Below are positions 32,597 through 36,328 of a stretch of DNA of 36,328 nucleotides, piece by piece. Origin of the DNA: a virus. Position numbers and translations under genes: made by a program. Position 1 is the stretch's first letter. Every line of letters begins with the position of its first letter. Location: positions 1 to 36,328 of IMG/VR virus record IMGVR_UViG_3300046048_000036; one strand, 5' to 3'. Below the pieces are notes generated by a model that was not told the origin of the DNA, made no database searches, and saw only the letters and a program-made list of their open reading frames with translations.

Positions 32597-32806
32597 TTAC
32601 AATCCTTTTGCTCTTTGCGTAATTGGTCCTTGTAGACTATATGATTTGCAAGGGTATTTTTTTACTTGCATACCTGTAATACCAGAACTACTACCCTTAC
32701 CCATTGGAAAACCAGTAGTATCTAATGGCCCGTCCCAAACATGCGACTCACCTACTTGACCTTCTAACGAAGGCTTACCTAGTAATTTACTTATTTTGTG
32801 ATCCAT
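32597..32806 (-). CDS. Small protein of unknown function (69 aa)
   Basis: Starts MDHKISKLLGKPSLEGQVG, continues SHVWDGPLDTTGFPMGKG and KKYPCKSYSLQGPITQRAKGL. Gly/Pro/Ser-rich with one Cys, probably little regular structure. No membrane span or catalytic motif. The leader AATAATTATGG is the same as before the capsid gene. It is nine bases downstream of the 391-residue disordered protein and directly upstream of the lysis pair. I do not recognise it beyond a general similarity to small marine phage proteins. Confidence 0.65.
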   Translation of the reverse strand: MDHKISKLLGKPSLEGQVGESHVWDGPLDTTGFPMGKGSSSGITGMQVKKYPCKSYSLQGPITQRAKGL

Positions 32807-32815
32807 AATTATTTA

Positions 32816-33991
32816 TTATTCGTTTTCGTCTTTATCTCCTTTTTTCTTTTCAATAAGTTTCTCAGCTATTTGTCCAAAAGCTTCAGCCGCTTTACTAGCT
32901 ACATAACCGTGACTATCATCTATAACGGTTTTAGGATTTTCATAGCTAGCGGCTGGTGAATTATCTCCAGCTTTTAAACCTTCGTATATAGCTGTATTAC
33001 CACCTTCATACACTTCGCTACCAGGCCCAAAAGCTTTTTCTTGTTTAGCACTCATTTGTGTAACTGATCCAGACTTAGGCATAGACATTTGTCTTTCTAA
33101 ACCAGATCCAAAAGCAGTTTGCGCCATACCTTGAGTTTGTTCACTAAACGTAGGCTTGGCATTACCCATCATGTTAGCCGGAGTAATTTGAAATGTTTTA
33201 CCTTCGAAAGGATTTGCTTGGTCCATAGCGCCGCCGTCCATTGTTGCTCCTGCAGACATATCAGCTATAGGTGCTACTGGAGTTGTTGGTGCCGCTGAAG
33301 CTGCTTGCTGAGCTTGCTTGCGTTGCATTGCCATTTGATATGCAGTGTTATTTTCTAGAAATCCACTCATAATACTTGAGTTTCCCGTACCTATTTGACC
33401 AGCAGCCGCTGCAATACCTCCTGAAAATTTATTTGGTGAATCATTTTTTATCTCTAAGTTACTTCCATCAATACTAGTATCTAATGATTTTTTAGTCATT
33501 TCTTTTTGTCTTCCTGAAACGCGTTTTGTTTTTTTAGCTTGTCTATCTTCAATTCTTTGAGCTCCTTCTGTTTGTCTTTCAACACGTCTATCTTGTCTAC
33601 CTTGTAATCTAGCTGCTCTTTTTAAATTACCTCTAGACTTAGCTGTTTGTATCTTAGACTCTAAATCTGGACTAGCGCCTTCTTTTAAAGTTTTTGTTTT
33701 TTTGGCGGTGTGTTTGTTTTCAAAATTTGGGCGATCTTTAGACGTTGTCATCATCTTCTTTCTATCAGCAATAGCATCAGCAATAGCTTCACCAGCAGAA
33801 GATATACCTTCTCCCATACTATCTGAAGCATACGTCTGTGGATCAAGTGAAGGGTTTGAGTATGTTCCATATTCACCAGCGTTAAACCCTTGGCGCATAG
33901 AATTTGTAAAAAAACTATTATCAGCGAAGCTACTTTTAGGTTTATCTACCTCTTGTCTAAAAGGTGATGGGTTTGGTAATTTAAAAGCCAT
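32816..33991 (-). CDS. Disordered, low-complexity virion-type protein (391 aa)
   Basis: Starts MAFKLPNPSPF, then Ser/Gly/Asn/Tyr-rich segments. A basic Lys/Arg/Gln helix (about 95-165; HTAKKTKTLKEGASPDLES, RRVERQTEGAQRIEDR) follows. The remainder is rich in Ala, Gly, Met, Gln and Thr, including SAAPTTPVAPIADMSAGATM, and it ends with a charged helix (KAAEAFGQIAEKLIEKKKG). No enzyme motif or membrane span. Composition fits a disordered internal or packaged protein or assembly aid. Its N-terminal pentapeptide MAFKL is shared with the 101-residue HExxH protein encoded nearby. Function unknown. Confidence 0.65.
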   Translation of the reverse strand: MAFKLPNPSPFRQEVDKPKSSFADNSFFTNSMRQGFNAGEYGTYSNPSLDPQTYASDSMGEGISSAGEAIADAIADRKKMMTTSKDRPNFENKHTAKKTKTLKEGASPDLESKIQTAKSRGNLKRAARLQGRQDRRVERQTEGAQRIEDRQAKKTKRVSGRQKEMTKKSLDTSIDGSNLEIKNDSPNKFSGGIAAAAGQIGTGNSSIMSGFLENNTAYQMAMQRKQAQQAASAAPTTPVAPIADMSAGATMDGGAMDQANPFEGKTFQITPANMMGNAKPTFSEQTQGMAQTAFGSGLERQMSMPKSGSVTQMSAKQEKAFGPGSEVYEGGNTAIYEGLKAGDNSPAASYENPKTVIDDSHGYVASKAAEAFGQIAEKLIEKKKGDKDENE

Positions 33992-33993
33992 AA

Positions 33994-34437
33994 TTATCTT
34001 TCTTTATCTTTGTTGACATTGTTAATAGCAAATGAATAAACTTTATCGCTATAGCTTTTGCCCTTCATTATACTGTTTCGCCTGGTGCTTGTAGGTATAT
34101 CCTCTTCACCTAGCATTATTTTATATACTCTTGATATTAGTTGTTTACCTTTGAAAGACACTTTATATATATTATACTTTTGTGTAGTCCTATTGTTGTG
34201 CCTCCAAACAGTAATCCAATCGTTTTGTAAAAGCTTGTTCCACCTGCGATTATCCCAACTAAAAGAATATACGCCATCTTGAAAATCTTTTCTAGTAAAC
34301 ATATCCATGCAGTCTAGATATATTAAAAGCTCTAGCTCTGCATCATTTAAACCATTATTTTTACAAGCCCACTTACGTATTATACGGTAGTGTTTTAAAA
34401 GATTTAAATCCCTAATGTCACTAGCATCTATTTTCAT
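33994..34437 (-). CDS. Winged-helix DNA-binding protein, MarR-like layout (147 aa)
   Basis: Helical N-terminus (DLNLLKHYRIIRKWACKNNG), then LNDAELELLIYLDCM, then SFSWDNRRWNKLLQNDWITV in the place of the recognition helix and wing, then QKYNIYKVSFKGKQLISRVY. This is the order of a MarR-type winged helix: dimer helix, helix-turn-helix, Arg-containing wing, tyrosine strand and a final helix. A basic, flexible C-terminal tail follows. Its ATG overlaps the groES stop (ATGA), so it may be translated together with the chaperonin genes. I infer a transcription factor acting on late phage genes or host genes; no target site is identified. Confidence 0.68.
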   Translation of the reverse strand: MKIDASDIRDLNLLKHYRIIRKWACKNNGLNDAELELLIYLDCMDMFTRKDFQDGVYSFSWDNRRWNKLLQNDWITVWRHNNRTTQKYNIYKVSFKGKQLISRVYKIMLGEEDIPTSTRRNSIMKGKSYSDKVYSFAINNVNKDKER

Positions 34438-34697
34438 AACACTATAACAACATCAATATCTTTTATAACGTAAAAAACTTCTTTATCAACTTCAAGGCGA
34501 TGGCTAGCATTTTTGTCATAGAATATTGTTTGACCTTCTTCTATACCTTTTACATCACTACCACAGTGAAGTACAGTTGCTTCTTTATAACGAACGTCAA
34601 CTCTTTGAGAACCTGTAAGCATGAGACCACCATCGGTTTTTTTAATGGTATCTTCTTTTTTCTTTTGTATTACTATATTTCTACCTACTGCTATCAT
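34434..34697 (-). CDS. groES: Viral co-chaperonin GroES (87 aa)
   Basis: Small cpn10-like barrel: MIAVGRNIVIQKKKEDT, then the mobile loop GGLMLTGSQRVDVRYKEATV with LML in place of the IVL that docks on GroEL, then EEGQTIFYDKNASHRLEVD and YVIKDIDVVIVL, matching GD-x-V-x-F and SDIL regions of GroES. I chose the ATG at 34697; an in-frame TTG at 34703 would add two residues. The reading frame overlaps the groEL end by 17 bases. Order is groEL then groES, the reverse of the usual bacterial operon. At 87 residues it is slightly shorter than E. coli GroES (97). Confidence 0.86.
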   Translation of the reverse strand: MIAVGRNIVIQKKKEDTIKKTDGGLMLTGSQRVDVRYKEATVLHCGSDVKGIEEGQTIFYDKNASHRLEVDKEVFYVIKDIDVVIVL

Positions 34698-36237
34698 CTC
34701 CAACTCTTAAATTATTGATTACACAATCTGTAGAAAGTATAGTGGTAGCCACTGAAGCCGCGTGTTTGAGTGCGCTTTTAGTTACAAGCAATGGATCAAT
34801 AATACCTGTATCAACCATATGAACAGTTTCACCTGTAACTACATTAACACCCATACCTTCTTCGGGCGTACCAACCTCTTCTAGTCCAGCGTTATTTAGT
34901 ATAGTTTTAAATGGAGCTTTAATAGCTTCTAGCAATATCTTTTCACCAATGTTTTTACTTTTGGTTTTATTAGATGCATCGCGAAGAGCTATGCCACCTC
35001 CAGATACTATACCTTCTTTTATCGCGGCTTTAGTAGCACAGATAGCATCTTCGACTCTATCTGATTTTTCTTTTAACTCTATCTCTGAGTTAGCCCCTAT
35101 TTTTACAACTGCAACTTTCGCTGATAGTCTAGCTAATCTTTTTTCAAGTCTTATAACTTCACCAGGAGCTTTAGCTTTAGATATCAATTTTTTAACTGAA
35201 TCAACTAGGTGCTTTATCTCGTCAGTAGAAGTATCTACTTGAAGTATTGTATCTGTATCACTAGTTGTGCTCTTAAAACACGATCCTAGAAAGTCTGGGT
35301 TTATAACATCTAAGTCATCACCAAGATCTTCGTTGATAACAGTAGCACCGGTAAGTATAGCTAAGTCAGACATTGTATCTTTCTTGTTTATACCGTACGT
35401 AGGCGCGTTTACTACATTTACTTTTATATTACCTTTAGCCTTGTTCATCGCTAGTGTTGATAACACTTCTGTTTCTAAATCACCTATAATAAGCAATGGC
35501 TTTTTATTTTTAATTACATACTCAAGTACTGACTGAATCTTGCGTACAGATTCTATAGGTGACTCGATTAGTAATACAAGTGGGTTGTCAAGTTCTGCTA
35601 CACGTTTTTCTTTACTTGTAACAAAGTGAGAGTTGGTTAAACCCTTTTCGTATTGTACACCGTCAACAAGTTCAAACTCTGTTTTGTCCTCTGTTGTTGG
35701 CTCCATTATAACAACACCGTTTTCACCAGCTGCTTTAAAAGCATCACCGATTATTTTACCTAGTTCTAAATCATTGTTACAACTAATTGTTGCTACATCA
35801 TCAAGCATGCTACCTTTTACTTCAATAGCTTTTGCTTCTAGGTATTTAACAACTTTATCAACGGCGTTTGTTATACCGTTTTTAATATTACGTATATTAT
35901 CTTTGTCGATATTTTTATACGCTTCAGTTAAAATTGAGTGCGCTAGTACTGTAGCCGTTGTTGTTCCATCGCCAGCTTCTTGAACAGTTTTTCTAGCAGC
36001 TTCCTTTAGAAGCGTAGCACCCATATTTTCTACTGGGTCTAATAGTGTTATAGCATTTGCTACAGTTACACCATCTTTTGTAATGACAGGTTTACCCTGA
36101 TCATCTTCTAGTATTACACATTGGCCGCTAGCCCCAAGTGTGGAGCTAACAGCCTTTGTTAATTTATCTATACCTTTAAACACCTTATCTTTAGCCTCTT
36201 GACCAAAGTTAAGATTTTTGACAATTTTGTCAGTCAT
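34681..36237 (-). CDS. groEL: Viral chaperonin GroEL (60 kDa class, 518 aa)
   Basis: Complete group I chaperonin. Equatorial ATPase parts: ITKDGV with D55, GDGTTT (89-94), and D397 in VEDAICATKAAIKEG, the equivalent of E. coli D398. SGGGIAL (412-418) and the C-terminal KHAASVATTILSTDCVINN are conserved. The apical groove is altered: at the place of E. coli YLSPYF (199-204) it has LTNSHF (200-205), so Y199 and Y203 become Leu and His, while the two Leu of the next groove helix remain (L259, L262). The C-terminus stops at RVGDDSSR with no Gly-Gly-Met tail. It is 518 residues against 548 for E. coli. The paired groES follows, overlapping. It may fold phage capsid or other virion proteins; target is inferred. 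Confidence 0.97.
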   Translation of the reverse strand: MTDKIVKNLNFGQEAKDKVFKGIDKLTKAVSSTLGASGQCVILEDDQGKPVITKDGVTVANAITLLDPVENMGATLLKEAARKTVQEAGDGTTTATVLAHSILTEAYKNIDKDNIRNIKNGITNAVDKVVKYLEAKAIEVKGSMLDDVATISCNNDLELGKIIGDAFKAAGENGVVIMEPTTEDKTEFELVDGVQYEKGLTNSHFVTSKEKRVAELDNPLVLLIESPIESVRKIQSVLEYVIKNKKPLLIIGDLETEVLSTLAMNKAKGNIKVNVVNAPTYGINKKDTMSDLAILTGATVINEDLGDDLDVINPDFLGSCFKSTTSDTDTILQVDTSTDEIKHLVDSVKKLISKAKAPGEVIRLEKRLARLSAKVAVVKIGANSEIELKEKSDRVEDAICATKAAIKEGIVSGGGIALRDASNKTKSKNIGEKILLEAIKAPFKTILNNAGLEEVGTPEEGMGVNVVTGETVHMVDTGIIDPLLVTKSALKHAASVATTILSTDCVINNLRVGDDSSR

Positions 36238-36256
36238 AATTTAATTTAATTTAATT
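36238..36256 (-). promoter_or_regulatory. (TTAAA)n translation leader of groEL
   Basis: The 19 bases directly before the groEL ATG read AATTAAATTAAATTAAATT on the transcribed strand, a period-5 repeat. No Shine-Dalgarno sequence is present, as expected for a Bacteroidota host, where A/T-rich leaders support initiation. The 32-base gap to the upstream stop shows no convincing promoter. Confidence 0.6.
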
Positions 36257-36269
36257 GTATTGTATAATT

Positions 36270-36328
36270 TTATTCAAAGGTTTTAACGACTTGTGGTCCG
36301 CGTAAGTAACCAAGCTTTTTTTCATAGT
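36270..36328 (-). CDS. C-terminal fragment of an upstream gene
   Basis: The frame reads YEKKLGYLRGPQVVKTFE and then TAA (36270-36272), entering from the window edge. It is the most protein-like of the three minus-strand frames; another frame holds a 24-residue ORF starting at 36325 that seems less likely. It ends 32 bases before groEL. Too short to identify. Confidence 0.4.
   Translation of the reverse strand, partial: YEKKLGYLRGPQVVKTFE

Noticed and set aside
34698-34703. TTG start for groES that adds two residues
   Set aside because: The ATG at 34697 is a better start and every other gene in the window starts with ATG.
36251-36325. 24-residue ORF starting at ATG 36325
   Set aside because: Very short, and the alternative frame ending at 36270 is more protein-like and reaches the window edge.
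1-36328. tRNA genes, CRISPR arrays, integrase, insertion sequences and attachment sites
   Set aside because: None was recognised on either strand; no clover-leaf, spaced direct repeats or terminal inverted repeats were seen by eye.

Overview
This window looks like the virion-morphogenesis half of a short-tailed (podovirus-type) double-stranded DNA phage, most likely marine and infecting a member of the Bacteroidota, probably Flavobacteriia. Every supportable gene lies on the minus strand. The packing is nearly gapless and no stretch over 300 bases lacks a gene. The host inference rests on three things: the DNA is AT-rich; start codons are preceded by A/T-rich leaders such as TTAAATTATG with no Shine-Dalgarno sequence; and one secreted protein has a signal peptide ending in A-Q, a style common in Flavobacteriia. 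No replication, integrase, tRNA or CRISPR sequence was recognised, so this is a fragment of a larger genome.

Layout in the direction of transcription (right to left). (1) 36328-33994: the tail end of an upstream gene, then a viral groEL, an overlapping groES and a winged-helix protein. (2) 33991-29254: a run of small genes. It holds a disordered 391-residue protein, a 51-residue single-span membrane protein next to an M15-type peptidase (a possible lysis pair), three or four small conserved unknowns, an HExxH mini-protease, a secreted beta-rich protein, a disordered charged protein and a two-span holin. Many junctions here are TAATG stop/start overlaps. (3) 29254-25980: two small proteins, a tandem double-GroES-fold protein, a putative small terminase and the large terminase. 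(4) 25979-20868: portal, scaffold and major capsid protein, ended by a strong UUCG hairpin terminator. (5) 20799-11501: an unknown conserved protein, two tandem copies of a connector/ring gene pair, and two large tail proteins. (6) 11495-569: a block that matches T7 genes 13-14-15-16 in order and relative size: a GNAT-like protein, a small internal protein ending in an S74-type domain, a 498-residue protein, and a 2692-residue giant protein. The giant protein carries PD-(D/E)XK nuclease and HAD phosphatase signatures and is probably ejected into the host. (7) 566-1: small basic proteins running off the window.

Together these genes build and pack the capsid (terminase, portal, scaffold, MCP), assemble a short tail (ring proteins, nozzle-like proteins), load internal proteins that enter the host with the DNA, and lyse the cell (holins, M15 peptidase). 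The three chaperonin-related proteins (GroEL, GroES and the double-GroES protein beside the terminase) suggest that this virus brings its own folding machine for virion proteins. That last point is inference.
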